A DNA stretch of 64,000 nt from Gammaproteobacteria bacterium (GCA_030949385.1 JAUZSP010000003.1:1-64000); one strand, 5' to 3'. Positions 36,314-45,166 are shown, numbered from the stretch's first letter. A program made the numbers and translations. The notes: generated from the sequence alone by a model not told the origin.

Positions 36314-37398
36314 AAATCGGTAAAAAAAAGGCGAATTTAGCCCCACCCTCGGGGCGATTTTCTGCCCATAACCGCCCGCCGTGACGCTCCACCAAACTGC
36401 GGCTGATGGACAAACCCATGCCCATGCCTTCCTTTTTGGTACTAAAAAAAGCGTCAAACAGCGACTCTTCATCCACCTCTGGCAAACCCTGACCCACATC
36501 CAACACCTGCACCTCAACCCCCCCCTTAACGGCCTGTGTCGAAACCTCCAGACGACCGCCCCCCCACCGCTGAAATCGCTTCCATTGCGTTGCGCAACAG
36601 ATTGATCATCACCTGTTCCAATTGCAACCGATCCCCCGTCACCACGGGCAAATTTTTCGCCAACGAGCTGATTACCTCCACCTTGTGCATGGTGCGATCC
36701 ACCTCCAGCAACGACAGGCTTTCACGCAACACCTCATGCAGATCCACCGCTTCATTGCCGGAAGTGCTGCCTTTTCTGGCGAACTGGCGTACCTGCTTGA
36801 CGATATTCGAAGCGCGCTCCGCCTGTTGGCAGACCTGATCCAAGGCCGCCAAAATCTCCTCCATCGAACACTCATCCCGCTGCAAGCGACGCTCACAGCC
36901 TTTGACGTAGTTGATGATCGCCGCCAAAGGCTGATTGATCTCATGCGCCAACCCTGAGGTCAGCTCCCCCAGCAAGCTCAAGCGCGAAACGTGCTCCAAC
37001 TGCGCTTGACGCTGCCACGCCAAGGCCGCATTTTTTTTGCCTTGAGTGCGATCGTAAATCAGCGAGAGAAAATGGGTCACTTGATTCTGCGCGTCTCGCA
37101 ACGGCAACAGATGGCTCTCCAAACAAAGCGATTCAGCCGACAGGCTCAGTGCGTCCAGCTCCAGCAATTTTGCCTCGCCACTCAAGGCACCCACCAGACA
37201 CGCTTCATAAAGAGGATGACAGTGTGGCAAGAGAAACTCTTTGAGGCGTTTGCCCACCAACTGACTGGCGTGATCCGCCTGCATGATCGACAACATAGAA
37301 GGGTTGGTGTTAAGAATGCGCCCTTCCAGATCACAGAGATTTACCCCATTAGGTAAATTTTCAACAATGGTCTGAAACGAATCAGGAATTGAGTTCAT
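36312..37398 (-). pseudogene. PAS-domain sensor histidine kinase, frameshifted at a poly-G tract
   Basis: The gene starts at the ATG 37398 (GAGG six nt upstream) with a PAS domain (VENLPNGVNLCDLEGRILNTN), a HisKA domain (LLGELTSGLAHEINQPLAAI, phospho-His) and the N box (LEQVMINLLRNAMEAI). The frame is lost at a run of seven G (36559-36565 on the gene strand). Removing one G restores an unbroken frame through DVGQGLP, FSTKKEGMGMGLSI and the final LPI at 36312. A second run of eight G lies at about 36518-36525. The kinase is FixL/DctS-like and paired with the response regulator upstream. Phase variation, a real mutation or a homopolymer error would all explain it. Confidence 0.85.
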
Positions 37399-37399
37399 A

Positions 37400-38026
37400 T
37401 CACGCCTCATTTTTGCCCTGCAACGCCAAACTGCATTTAACCAATTGCGGTAGAGAGTCCACCGCCATCTTCTCCATCACCTTGGAACGGTGTGCCTCAA
37501 CGGTTTTGTGACTCAAACCCAACTGCGCAGCGATTTCACGGTTGGTTTGACCCTCCACGACCTTTTCCATCACTTGACGTTCACGGGGAGAAAGCTGCTC
37601 AAAATGAGCTTGCAAATCCTCCAACCGCTCACGCACCTTCAATTGCTCTTCTGACAAAAGAATGGCCGCCTGCAACAGCTCCAATAACGGCTGATCGTTA
37701 AACGGTTTTTGGACAAAATCCAGCGCCCCCGCCTTCATCGCCCGCACCGCCATCGGCACATCACCGTGGCCGCTGATCATAATCACCGGCAGTTGAAATG
37801 CACCTTGTTGCAGTCGCTCCAGCAGCGCCAAACCGTTCATATCTCGCAGGCGTACATCCAGCAACAAACAGCCCAGAGAGAGCACCTTACCAAGGCGTTG
37901 ATGTTGCAAAAAAGTGTGAGCGGAAGCGTAGGTTTTGACCTGCAAACCCACCGACTCAATCAACCACTTCAATGAATCACGAATGGCCGCATCGTCATCC
38001 ACCACATGCACCACCGCCACACTCAT
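37400..38026 (-). CDS. FixJ/NarL-type response regulator
   Basis: From the ATG at 38026 the product has 208 residues. The receiver domain (residues 1-120) has VVDDDAAIRDSL, the phospho-acceptor Asp in LLLDVRLRDMNGL and the Lys in FVQKPFNDQ. A LuxR-type HTH follows (LSPRERQVMEKVVEGQTNREIAAQLGLSHKTVE, in part, near 145-185). It should bind DNA after phosphorylation by the adjacent kinase. The start touches the rnt stop (TGATG), and its stop lies 2 nt after the kinase start codon, so rnt, regulator and kinase are one transcription unit. Confidence 0.92.
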   Translation of the reverse strand: MSVAVVHVVDDDAAIRDSLKWLIESVGLQVKTYASAHTFLQHQRLGKVLSLGCLLLDVRLRDMNGLALLERLQQGAFQLPVIMISGHGDVPMAVRAMKAGALDFVQKPFNDQPLLELLQAAILLSEEQLKVRERLEDLQAHFEQLSPRERQVMEKVVEGQTNREIAAQLGLSHKTVEAHRSKVMEKMAVDSLPQLVKCSLALQGKNEA

Positions 38027-38673
38027 CAGCCCACTTCCACCAAGGGTAATTTTTGCTCGTGCAACGACTCCCAACGATTGATGATTTTGCAAAACAGTTC
38101 AGCGGTTTTTTCAGTGTCGTACACCGCACTGTGCGCTTCGTCGTTATCCCACTCGATGTCGGCGGCTTTAATCGCCCGCGACAGCACCGTCTGACCGTAA
38201 GCCAAACCGGCCAGAGAAACCGTATCAAAGGTACTAAAAGGGTGAAACGGGTTGCGCTTAATGCCGGTGCGTTCAATCGCAGCATTGATAAAACTAAGAT
38301 CAAAGGCGGCGTTGTGGCCAACCAAAATTGCCCGAGTGCAGCCCGTCTCTTTCAGCTCTTTGCGAATCGGCTTAAAAAGATAGCCCATCGCATCTTGCTC
38401 ACCGCGAGCGGCGCGCAGAGGGTGGTAAGGATCAATGCCGTTCACCTCCAAGGACTTCTCTTCCATATTCGCCCCTTCAAAAGGTTTGATGTGGGTGGAG
38501 GTGGTCTCCGCAGGATAAAGGTTGCCTGCGTCATCCAGACGCACAATCGTCACCGCCACTTCTAACAGAGCATCGGTTTTGGCGTTAAAACCGCCGGTTT
38601 CCACATCCACGACCACCGGCAGGTAGCTGCGAAAGCGGTTTGACATGGGGGTTTTCTGACCCGGTTTGTACAT
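38026..38673 (-). CDS. rnt: Ribonuclease T
   Basis: The 215-residue exoribonuclease trims the 3' ends of tRNA and other stable RNAs. DEDD motifs are present: [11 protein letters not shown] (residues about 20-30), [10 protein letters not shown] (near 118) and the C-terminal [14 protein letters not shown] (DEDDh His and Asp). The family-specific [19 protein letters not shown] segment confirms RNase T rather than DNA polymerase epsilon subunits. The ATG at 38673 or at 38646 may be used. It heads the unit with the two-component genes. Confidence 0.94.
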   Translation of the reverse strand: MYKPGQKTPMSNRFRSYLPVVVDVETGGFNAKTDALLEVAVTIVRLDDAGNLYPAETTSTHIKPFEGANMEEKSLEVNGIDPYHPLRAARGEQDAMGYLFKPIRKELKETGCTRAILVGHNAAFDLSFINAAIERTGIKRNPFHPFSTFDTVSLAGLAYGQTVLSRAIKAADIEWDNDEAHSAVYDTEKTAELFCKIINRWESLHEQKLPLVEVG

Positions 38674-38705
38674 AAAATTGCTCGACTTTGCCTAAATTAG
38701 GGAAA

Positions 38706-38725
38706 ATTGGCGAGGACTCGCCAAT
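38706..38725. repeat. Short hairpin upstream of rnt
   Basis: ATTGGCGAG and CTCGCCAAT are perfect complements with two bases between them. It lies in the 195-nt gap between divergent rnt and yefM and may be an operator or a repeat fragment. Confidence 0.4.
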
Positions 38726-38830
38726 GAATGGCTCACTGTAAAACAATCGGGGGGGAATATCTATCGTTGCAAAACCTGAAACAGAGCCTGAAAAAAGAAG
38801 CTGAATTGACTTATTCGAGCGTTAACCTAT

Positions 38831-38853
38831 TATGTACTGAGTTTCAGTACATA
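38831..38853 (+). promoter_or_regulatory. Perfect palindromic operator ahead of yefM-yoeB
   Basis: TATGTACTGA and TCAGTACATA are perfect 10-nt inverted arms with 3 nt between, ending 15 nt before the GTG start. The TGTAC/GTACA core is the one bound by YefM-type antitoxins. Autorepression of the pair is therefore likely. Confidence 0.75.
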
Positions 38854-38868
38854 ATATAGGTGTAGACA

Positions 38869-39141
38869 GTGGATACAATCAGTGTCAATAAATTTAGAAA
38901 TAACTTGAAAACCTGTGTAGAACAGGTCGCTTCAGAGCACATTCCGCTAAAAGTCACACGTAGAAATGGGGCTGATTTTATCGTTTTAAGTGCAGAGGAT
39001 TGGCAGCGTGAACAGGAAACCTTATCTGTTTTACAAAACAATGACTTAATGCAGCAGATTGCGGCTTCAGTGACGACACACTCAAAAGGCAAAGGCTATA
39101 AACCAAGCTCAGGGGAGTTGGATGAGATCACTGCTATTTGA
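38869..39141 (+). CDS. yefM: YefM-like antitoxin
   Basis: The 90-residue product starts with GTG at 38869. MDTISVNKFRNNLKTCVEQV is the DNA-binding N-terminus of Phd/YefM proteins, and LKVTRRNGADFIVLSAEDWQREQETL is the conserved middle. The C-terminal 35 residues should bind the toxin. The toxin frame begins inside its last 20 nt. Autoregulation is expected through the palindrome just upstream. Confidence 0.88.
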   Translation: MDTISVNKFRNNLKTCVEQVASEHIPLKVTRRNGADFIVLSAEDWQREQETLSVLQNNDLMQQIAASVTTHSKGKGYKPSSGELDEITAI

Positions 39142-39391
39142 AGGCAATACTTGGTCTGCCTACGAAGAGCTTAGGCTAAAGGATAAAAAGCTACACAAGG
39201 TGCTGTGCCGTTTATTGAAAGAGATGCTCCGTGACGATCCATCCACAGGAACGGGCAAACCCGAGCCATTAAAACACGGCCTTGCTGGTTTGTGGTCTCG
39301 CCGTATCAGCCAGAGAGACCGTGTGATTTATAAATACGATGAAAAGTGTATTTATATTTTTGCTATTGGTGGACATTATGATCAGCTTTAA
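39122..39391 (+). CDS. yoeB: YoeB-type mRNA interferase toxin
   Basis: The 89-residue product is a typical Txe/YoeB toxin: MRSLLFEGNTWSAYEEL at the start, LLKEMLRDDPSTGTGKPEPLKH, GLWSRRISQRDRVIYKY, and the end GGHYDQL with the catalytic-site His and Tyr. It associates with the ribosome and cleaves mRNA in the A site. It overlaps its antitoxin gene by 20 nt. Confidence 0.92.
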   Translation: MRSLLFEGNTWSAYEELRLKDKKLHKVLCRLLKEMLRDDPSTGTGKPEPLKHGLAGLWSRRISQRDRVIYKYDEKCIYIFAIGGHYDQL

Positions 39392-39439
39392 TTGTTTTTA
39401 ATCGGTGCTGCCTACTGAATTTGTTGGTTAAACCCCACC

Positions 39440-40477
39440 CTACCCCTGCAAACGCCACGACAAAGACGTTCCAGCAGCCAAGGGCAAGACACTTTTCCCC
39501 ACCCCAAAATCAAACCGTTCAGGGATCGGATTAGGCTCTTTACGCAGCGTGATCTGATCTTTATTGCGCGGCAGACGATAAAAATCCGCGCCGTAAAAGC
39601 TGGCGAACCCTTCCAATTTATCCAGCGCCTGCACCGACTCAAAGGCTTCAGCGTAAAACTCAATCGCCGCATGAGCAGAGTAGATCCCTGCACAGCCGCA
39701 CGCAGACTCCTTATCGCCCACCGCGTGAGGGGCGCTGTCGGTGCCTAAGAAAAATTTCGGGCTGCCGCTGGTGGCGGCGTTTAACAGCGCCAAACGGTGT
39801 TTCTCCCGTTTGATCACCGGCAAGCAGTAAAAATGCGGCTTAATCCCACCCACCAACATGGCGTTACGGTTGTAAAGCAAGTGGTGTGGGGTGATGGTGG
39901 CGGCCAGATTGGCCGACCCCGCTTGCACACACTCCGCCGCCTCTTGGGTGGTGATGTGTTCAAAGATCACCCGCAACTCCGGCAGATCCGCCAGCAACGG
40001 CAACAGCACTTGGTCAATAAAGACCCGCTCACGATCAAACACATCCACCTCATGAGCCACCACCTCGCCGTGCAACAGCAGTGGAATGCCGTGTTTTTGC
40101 ATCCGCTCCAAGGTGGCATAACAGCCGCGCAAGTTCGTCACACCGGCATCGGAGTTGGTGGTCGCACCCGCTGGATAGAGTTTGACCGCTTTCAGCCAAC
40201 CGCTCGCAGCGGCACGATCAATTTCAGCAGGCGACAAGGTATCGGTCAGATAGAGGGTCATCAACGGTTCCAGCGTCAAACCTTCGGGCAACGCGGTCAA
40301 AATACGCTCTCGATATTCCGAGGCCAACGCCACCGTGGTCACGGGTGGGCGCAGATTGGGCATGATCACCGCACGGCCAAAACGTTCAGCGGTGTGTCCC
40401 ACCACCGCCTGCATCGCTTCACCGTCACGCAGGTGCAGATGCCAATCATCAGGACGGGTTAAGGTTAATGTCTGCAT
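39440..40477 (-). CDS. pyrC: Dihydroorotase, class II
   Basis: From the ATG at 40477 the product has 345 residues; the frame upstream has no similarity. It closes carbamoyl aspartate to dihydroorotate in pyrimidine synthesis. Metal ligands are in DDWHLHLRDG, the carboxylated Lys is in LKAVKLYPAGATTNSDAG, His ligands are in LLLHGEV and FEHITTQEA, and the catalytic Asp is in GTDSAPH. Length and motifs match the Escherichia coli-type enzyme. A MITE-like element lies directly upstream. Confidence 0.96.
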   Translation of the reverse strand: MQTLTLTRPDDWHLHLRDGEAMQAVVGHTAERFGRAVIMPNLRPPVTTVALASEYRERILTALPEGLTLEPLMTLYLTDTLSPAEIDRAAASGWLKAVKLYPAGATTNSDAGVTNLRGCYATLERMQKHGIPLLLHGEVVAHEVDVFDRERVFIDQVLLPLLADLPELRVIFEHITTQEAAECVQAGSANLAATITPHHLLYNRNAMLVGGIKPHFYCLPVIKREKHRLALLNAATSGSPKFFLGTDSAPHAVGDKESACGCAGIYSAHAAIEFYAEAFESVQALDKLEGFASFYGADFYRLPRNKDQITLRKEPNPIPERFDFGVGKSVLPLAAGTSLSWRLQG

Positions 40478-40494
40478 AAAAAAAATCCTTTGTT

Positions 40495-40616
40495 GTAGGT
40501 TGGGGTGATAACCCCAACAAAAAACACTCCGATATAAAACAGACCAATTGGGAATTATTTGTTGGGGTGCATTTTTGGGAATTATTTGTTGGGGTTCGTA
40601 CCTCACCCCAACCTAC
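40495..40616. mobile_element. MITE-like element with 14-nt terminal inverted repeats
   Basis: GTAGGTTGGGGTGA at 40495-40508 is the exact complement of TCACCCCAACCTAC at 40603-40616. Inside, the unit GGGAATTATTTGTTGGGGT occurs twice, 29 nt apart. The element of about 122 bp has no coding capacity and fills the gap between pyrC and the exonuclease gene. The size and ends fit a miniature inverted-repeat element or a large REP-type hairpin. Target duplications are not evident. Confidence 0.6.
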
Positions 40617-40628
40617 GCGAAATTAAAA

Positions 40629-41516
40629 TCACAACCCCAACACCCGCCACCAGCGCTGCTGCTGCTCTGGTTTCATTAACAGGCGATCAAACGTCTGTCG
40701 CAAGGCTTTTTTATCCACCGGTTGCAGACGCAACGCTTCGGGGTCGCTGGGCAAACTTTCATCCATAAACAAACCCGTCAGCTTGCGAGACAGCCGCACC
40801 TGATCTTCGTGCTCCATCAGCAACTCTTGCACATGGGCTGCGCCGCGAAACTGCATCTTATGCACTTTAGTGAGATTGGCGTAAATGCCGTCGATGTCTT
40901 TCCACTTGATCAACAGACGCACCGCCGTGGCTTGGCCGACATTGGGGATACCCGGAATGTTGTCCACCTTATCGCCCATCAACGCCAACATATCGGCAAT
41001 CTGCTCCGGCTCCAAGCGATACTTTTTCTTCACCCCAGAACGGCTCAAACGCACCTTGCGCGCATAGTCCCACCACTCATCTTGCACCCCCACCAACTGG
41101 GTCAAATCTTTATCGGCAGTAAGAATGATCGAACGACACTCAGACCCACGCAAGCGCGTGGCCAAGGTGGCGATAAGGTCATCGGCTTCGTACTGATTGC
41201 TGGTAAAACTGACCATCCCCAACGCGGCAACCAACTCACGGCAAAGGCCAAATTGATAACGCAGCTCTTCGGGAACCGGAGAGCGATTGGCTTTGTAATC
41301 GGCAAACAGCGCCCGACGCACGCAGCGCGATTTTTTCTGATCAAACGCACAAACCAGATACTCGACGTACTCTTTTTCCAGCAGATCCAAGAGAAAATCA
41401 GCAAAGCCGTGCAGCGCATTCAGCGGTCGCCCTTCACTGTCTTGACGCGAATAGGGATAGCAATGCCAGCCGCGAAAAATATAGATGCTGGCATCAATCA
41501 GATACAGGGCTTTCAA
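40629..41516 (-). CDS. 5'-3' exonuclease (FEN/PolA N-terminal family)
   Basis: The likely start is TTG at 41516, just after the stop of the malic enzyme gene and 10 nt behind GAGG, giving 295 residues. A GTG at 41546 inside the preceding gene is less likely. The acidic metal-binding positions of FEN nucleases are seen in LIDASIYIFRGWH, YEADDLIATLA and LTADKDLTQLV. The helix-hairpin-helix GDKVDNIPGIPNVG follows. It resembles the nuclease domain of DNA polymerase I and ExoIX. It probably processes flaps in DNA repair. Confidence 0.88.
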   Translation of the reverse strand: MKALYLIDASIYIFRGWHCYPYSRQDSEGRPLNALHGFADFLLDLLEKEYVEYLVCAFDQKKSRCVRRALFADYKANRSPVPEELRYQFGLCRELVAALGMVSFTSNQYEADDLIATLATRLRGSECRSIILTADKDLTQLVGVQDEWWDYARKVRLSRSGVKKKYRLEPEQIADMLALMGDKVDNIPGIPNVGQATAVRLLIKWKDIDGIYANLTKVHKMQFRGAAHVQELLMEHEDQVRLSRKLTGLFMDESLPSDPEALRLQPVDKKALRQTFDRLLMKPEQQQRWWRVLGL

Positions 41517-41517
41517 A

Positions 41518-42756
41518 TCAGACTTTCCTCGCCACACCCGAGGCACGCGCCGCTGCCGCCACCGCCGCCGGTACCGTTTTGATCAAACGGGGGTCGAAAG
41601 GCTTAGGGATAATGTACTCTTTACCCAGCACCATCGACTCGACCCCGTAGGCTTTCAACACCTCTTCCGGCACCGGCTGATGAGCAATCTCGGCAATGGC
41701 ATGCGCCGCCGCTACCTTCATCTCCTCCGTGATGGCACTGGCGTGAACGTCCAGCGCGCCACGGAATAAGAAGGGAAAACAGAGCACGTTATTCACCTGA
41801 TTGGGGTAATCGCTGCGCCCCGTGGCCATGATCAGATCATCCCGAGTGGCGTAGGCAATCGCCGGATCAATTTCAGGATCAGGATTGGAAAGGGCAAACA
41901 CAATCGGTTTCGCCGCCATCGAAGCCAACATCTCAGCGGTGACCAGATTCGGCCCAGAAACACCGATAAAGACATCCGCTCCCACAAAAGCATCGGTCAA
42001 GGTGCGCGCTTCGGTGTCACGCACAAAAGGTTGTCGCCATTGATCAATGTCATCTCGACCGCTGTGCAACACGCCTTTGCGGTTCACCATCAGAATGTTT
42101 TCAATTTTGGCCCCCAAAGCAACGGCCATCTTCATCGAGGCCACCGCTGCCGCACCGGCACCGAGACAGACGATCTTTACCTCCTCGATCTTCTTGCCCT
42201 GAATCTGCAACGCATTCAACAAACCAGCGGAGATCACAATGGCGGTGCCGTGCTGATCGTCGTGAAAAACCGGAATATCCAAGCTCTTGATCAAGGCCTC
42301 TTCGATCTCAAAACAGCGCGGCGCGGCGATGTCTTCCAGATTGATGCCACCAAAGGTATCGGCGATGCGTTCTACGGTTTCGATAAAGGCTTTCGGTTCA
42401 GTGACATTGACCTCAATATCAAACACATCCACATCGGCAAAGCGTTTGAACAGCACCCCTTTGCCTTCCATCACCGGCTTGCCTGCCAGAGCACCCACAT
42501 CACCCAAACCCAACACCGCCGTGCCATCGGTGATCACCGCCACCAAATTGCCTTTGGCGGTATAACGATAGGCGGCACTGGGATCAGCTGCAATCGCTCG
42601 CACCGGCACCGCCACCCCTGGGGTGTACGCCAAAGAGAGATCCTCTTGGGTTTCGGTAGGCTTGGTGATCTCGGTGGCGATTTTGCCTGGACGAGGAAAT
42701 TCATGATACTCAAGGGATTGACGTTCGAGGTTCTCTTTCATGCTGATCTCCGACAT
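41518..42756 (-). CDS. Malic enzyme (short form)
   Basis: The 412-residue product oxidatively decarboxylates malate to pyruvate with NAD(P)+. SLAYTPGVAVPVRAIAADPSA, the metal site in FHDDQHGTAIV, the catalytic Lys in AGKPVMEGKGVLFK, and the nucleotide loop CLGAGAAAVASMKMA are intact. The phosphotransacetylase-like domain of MaeB is absent. It links the TCA cycle to pyruvate. It is separated from rpmE by a terminator hairpin. Confidence 0.93.
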   Translation of the reverse strand: MSEISMKENLERQSLEYHEFPRPGKIATEITKPTETQEDLSLAYTPGVAVPVRAIAADPSAAYRYTAKGNLVAVITDGTAVLGLGDVGALAGKPVMEGKGVLFKRFADVDVFDIEVNVTEPKAFIETVERIADTFGGINLEDIAAPRCFEIEEALIKSLDIPVFHDDQHGTAIVISAGLLNALQIQGKKIEEVKIVCLGAGAAAVASMKMAVALGAKIENILMVNRKGVLHSGRDDIDQWRQPFVRDTEARTLTDAFVGADVFIGVSGPNLVTAEMLASMAAKPIVFALSNPDPEIDPAIAYATRDDLIMATGRSDYPNQVNNVLCFPFLFRGALDVHASAITEEMKVAAAHAIAEIAHQPVPEEVLKAYGVESMVLGKEYIIPKPFDPRLIKTVPAAVAAAARASGVARKV

Positions 42757-42774
42757 AACATTAAGGGTGCTGAA

Positions 42775-42806
42775 ACAAAAAAGGCACCCGAAGGTGCCTT
42801 TCTTTT
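42775..42806 (-). terminator. Intrinsic terminator behind rpmE
   Basis: AAGGCACC, the tetraloop region CGAA and GGTGCCTT form a tight stem. On the minus strand it is followed by six T. It separates rpmE from the malic enzyme gene, both read on the minus strand. Confidence 0.8.
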
Positions 42807-42825
42807 ATCACGGAAATGCGTTCCG

Positions 42826-43029
42826 TTAACCGTATCTGCGACGGAACTTGTCCACCTGTCCAGCGGTATCCATGATTTTCTGTTTACCGGTGTAGAAAGG
42901 GTGACACTGAGAACAGACCTCAACGCTCAACGCCTCTTTCGCAGAATAAGTTGATTTGGTTTCAAATTTGTTGCCGCAACTACAGGTCACAGCGATTGCT
43001 TCGTATTTGGGGTGAATCTCCGGCTTCAT
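42826..43029 (-). CDS. rpmE: Ribosomal protein bL31, zinc-binding type
   Basis: The 67-residue product begins [22 protein letters not shown], and the Cys pairs CSCG and [13 protein letters not shown] are the zinc site of the C+ form of L31. The tail [11 protein letters not shown] is typical. The C+ type serves as the zinc-replete version and a zinc reserve. It is a single gene ended by the hairpin at 42775-42806. Confidence 0.97.
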   Translation of the reverse strand: MKPEIHPKYEAIAVTCSCGNKFETKSTYSAKEALSVEVCSQCHPFYTGKQKIMDTAGQVDKFRRRYG

Positions 43030-43381
43030 CGCAGGATTCCTTATAACTCAGTTGTGGACAAAAAAGGAGGTGGAGTTTACAGCTCAGCCCACCCTTCTGC
43101 AAGGGCTAAATAAAGAGGAATTCAGCCTGTGGATAACTTTGTGGACAACTTTCACTGCCGGTTCTTTAAGAGCGTAAATACACGGTAAAAAACAGGCTAA
43201 AAAAACAGGCTAAAAATAAAAAAACAGTTTTATTTCAATGAATTAGTGAATTAAAAAAAGCAATGTTTCAAGCTAAAAACCCACTGCAAGGAAAATAAAA
43301 CACCAGAGCAGAGGCTGTGCGTAAAGCCGAGCATTCTCTTCTGTTATGATAGCCGCCACTGTTTATTGAAAGGTTTTTGTA
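43030..43381. other. Gene-free stretch with DnaA-box-like motifs between rpmE and rimO
   Basis: No gene is supported in this 352-nt divergent region. It contains TGTGGATAA at 43128-43136, a perfect match to the DnaA box in reverse, and two one-mismatch forms, TGTGGACAA, at 43053-43061 and 43140-43148. A direct repeat (AAAAACAGGCTAAAAA twice, about 43188-43216) and a strongly A-rich block follow. TATGAT at 43345-43350 could be the -10 of rimO. The three motifs may titrate DnaA or couple rimO/rpmE expression to replication. Confidence 0.5.
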
Positions 43382-44698
43382 ATGTCCAGCACAGCTCCAA
43401 AGGTCGGTTTTGTCAGTCTCGGTTGCCCCAAAGCACTGGTGGATTCAGAACGCATCATCACTCAACTGCGCTCCGAGGGCTACGATCTGGTGCCCGATTA
43501 CAGCGGTGCCGATCTGGTGGTGGTCAACACCTGCGGTTTTATCGACCCTGCGGTAGAAGAGTCCTTAGATGCCATCGGCGAGGCGCTGGAAGAGAACGGC
43601 AAAGTGATCGTCACTGGCTGTCTGGGCGAACGTGCCTCTGAAATCACCGACGTGCATCCCAGCGTCTTGGCCGTCACTGGCGCACACGCCTACAAAGAGG
43701 TCATGGATGCGGTACACACCCACCTGCCTGCCCCACACGACCCCTACAGCAGTTTGATTCCTCCGCAAGGGATCAAACTCACCCCCAAACACTACGCCTA
43801 CCTGAAAATATCCGAAGGCTGCAACCACCGTTGCAGCTTCTGCATCATCCCCAGTATGCGCGGCGATCTTGAAAGCCGCGCCATCGGCGAGATCATGCAA
43901 GAGGCAGAAAACCTAGTCAAAGCCGGAGTCAAAGAGCTGCTCATCATCGCTCAAGACAGCAGCGCCTACGGTCTGGACATCAAATACCGCACCGGTTTTT
44001 GGAACGGCCAACCGATCAAATCGCGTTTTTACGAGCTGGCCAAGGCACTCGGTGAGCTGGGCATCTGGGTACGAATGCACTACGTCTACCCCTACCCGCA
44101 TGTCGATAAAGTCATTCCACTGATGGCCGAGGGCAAAATTCTGCCCTATCTGGATGTGCCACTGCAACACGGCAGCCCGCGCATTCTCAAGGCAATGAAA
44201 CGCCCCGCCGCCAGTGAAAAAGCCCTTGATCGAATTCAACGCTGGCGCGAAATTTGTCCTGACATCACCTTACGCAGCACCTTTATCACCGGCTTTCCTG
44301 GCGAGACCGAAAGCGAGTTTCAAGAACTGCTCGACTTTATCCAAGCGGCACAATTGGATCGGGTCGGCTGCTTCACCTACTCACCCGTTGAAGGCGCAAA
44401 AGCCAACGATCTGCCCGATCACGTCCCAGAAGAAGTCAAACAGGAGCGCCAACAACGTCTGATGGAACTGCAAGAGGGCATCAGCGGTGCGCGCATCGAA
44501 CGCTTTGTCGGTCGCACCCTGCAGGTGCTGGTGGATCAGGTCGGTGACGGCGAAGCCATCGCACGCAGCCAAGGTGATGCACCCGAAGTCGATGGGGTTG
44601 TTTTTATCGAAGGCGGCGAACACCTGCCTGTCGGTGAATTTGCCCAAGTGGAGATCATCGGCACCGACATCCACGATCTGGTCGCACGTCCGGTTTAA
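43382..44698 (+). CDS. rimO: Ribosomal protein uS12 methylthiotransferase
   Basis: The 438-residue enzyme adds a methylthio group to the conserved Asp of uS12. The N-terminal UPF0004 domain has the three Cys of its cluster in [21 protein letters not shown] and VTGCLGER. The radical-SAM motif is [15 protein letters not shown] (near residue 147-161), and a TRAM domain closes the protein (after about residue 370). The [18 protein letters not shown] form is specific for RimO rather than MiaB. Confidence 0.96.
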   Translation: MSSTAPKVGFVSLGCPKALVDSERIITQLRSEGYDLVPDYSGADLVVVNTCGFIDPAVEESLDAIGEALEENGKVIVTGCLGERASEITDVHPSVLAVTGAHAYKEVMDAVHTHLPAPHDPYSSLIPPQGIKLTPKHYAYLKISEGCNHRCSFCIIPSMRGDLESRAIGEIMQEAENLVKAGVKELLIIAQDSSAYGLDIKYRTGFWNGQPIKSRFYELAKALGELGIWVRMHYVYPYPHVDKVIPLMAEGKILPYLDVPLQHGSPRILKAMKRPAASEKALDRIQRWREICPDITLRSTFITGFPGETESEFQELLDFIQAAQLDRVGCFTYSPVEGAKANDLPDHVPEEVKQERQQRLMELQEGISGARIERFVGRTLQVLVDQVGDGEAIARSQGDAPEVDGVVFIEGGEHLPVGEFAQVEIIGTDIHDLVARPV

Positions 44699-44745
44699 AT
44701 AATTAACGGATGTTACGCAGCAAAGAAGGCAAACAGTTTAGGACT

Positions 44746-44787
44746 GCGTAGGGCGGCACTAACCAAAGGGCAGTGCGCCGATAAAAC
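44746..44787 (+). repeat. REP-like palindromic repeat, copy 4
   Basis: GCGTAGGGCGGCACTAACC and AAGGGCAGTGCGCCGATAAAA form a variant of the repeat at 14044-14081. GGCGGCACT pairs with AGTGCGCC with small changes. Confidence 0.65.
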
Positions 44788-44813
44788 CAAGCACCCCATC
44801 ATGATTACAGTGA

Positions 44814-44987
44814 TCTTGCTCGTCTCCGGGTCTTGCTCGTCTCCTGGGTCTTGCTCGTCTCCGGGTCTTGCTCGTCTCTGGGTCTTGCTCGTCTCTGGGT
44901 CTTGCTCGTCTCTGGGTCTTGCTCGTCTCTGGGTCTTGCTCGTCTCTGGGTCTTGCTCGTCTCTGGGTCTTGCTCGTCATTCTCGGG
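44814..44987. repeat. Tandem array of 17-nt units
   Basis: The unit TCTTGCTCGTCTCTGGG is repeated nine times between 44814 and 44967. The first three copies have CC or CCT variants (one is 18 nt), and a 20-nt tenth copy ends at 44987. The next unit merges into the inverted repeat at 44996. The unit contains CTTGCTCGTC, the flank of the dRS3-like element. The array probably grew by slippage or unequal exchange from that flank. Confidence 0.9.
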
Positions 44988-44995
44988 TCTTGCTC

Positions 44996-45070
44996 GTCAT
45001 TCCCGCGAAGGCGGGAATCCATACAAGACGATCAAACTCTCATGTGGATTCCCGCCTTCGCGGGAATGAC
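44996..45070. repeat. Inverted pair of dRS3-like elements
   Basis: The arms at 44996-45021 and 45045-45070 are perfect 26-nt complements. Each contains ATTCCC-N8-GGGAAT, the consensus of the neisserial dRS3 repeat and similar elements of other proteobacteria. The 23-nt middle is unique. Such pairs can be mobilised as cassettes or act as recombination sites. Confidence 0.85.
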
Positions 45071-45166
45071 GGAAGTTACGGAAGTTACGGGAATGACGAT
45101 GCACTTATTTTTTAACAAACGACCTAACATCAGTTAATTAAGAGTAAATCCCCCAGTGAGAAAAAA

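Larger units (their letters stand above)
44699..45166. other. 468-nt gene-free region built of repeats
   Basis: Between rimO and the DUF4124 gene no coding region is supported, although all frames are open across the repeats. It holds, in order, a REP-like copy, a tandem array of 17-nt units, a dRS3-like inverted pair, and a short duplicated GGAAGTTACG (about 45071-45089). The start of the DUF4124 gene is preceded by AGTGAGAAAAAA. Confidence 0.75.

Noticed and set aside
44814-44987. Possible CRISPR array
   Set aside because: The units are directly adjacent without spacers, 17 nt long and lack cas genes nearby.
44801-45137. Open frames in several registers on both strands with repeating Ser/Cys/Leu or Asp/Glu/Gln peptides
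   Set aside because: They arise because a 17-nt unit shifts frame each copy and contains no stop. There is no ribosome-binding site or conserved domain.
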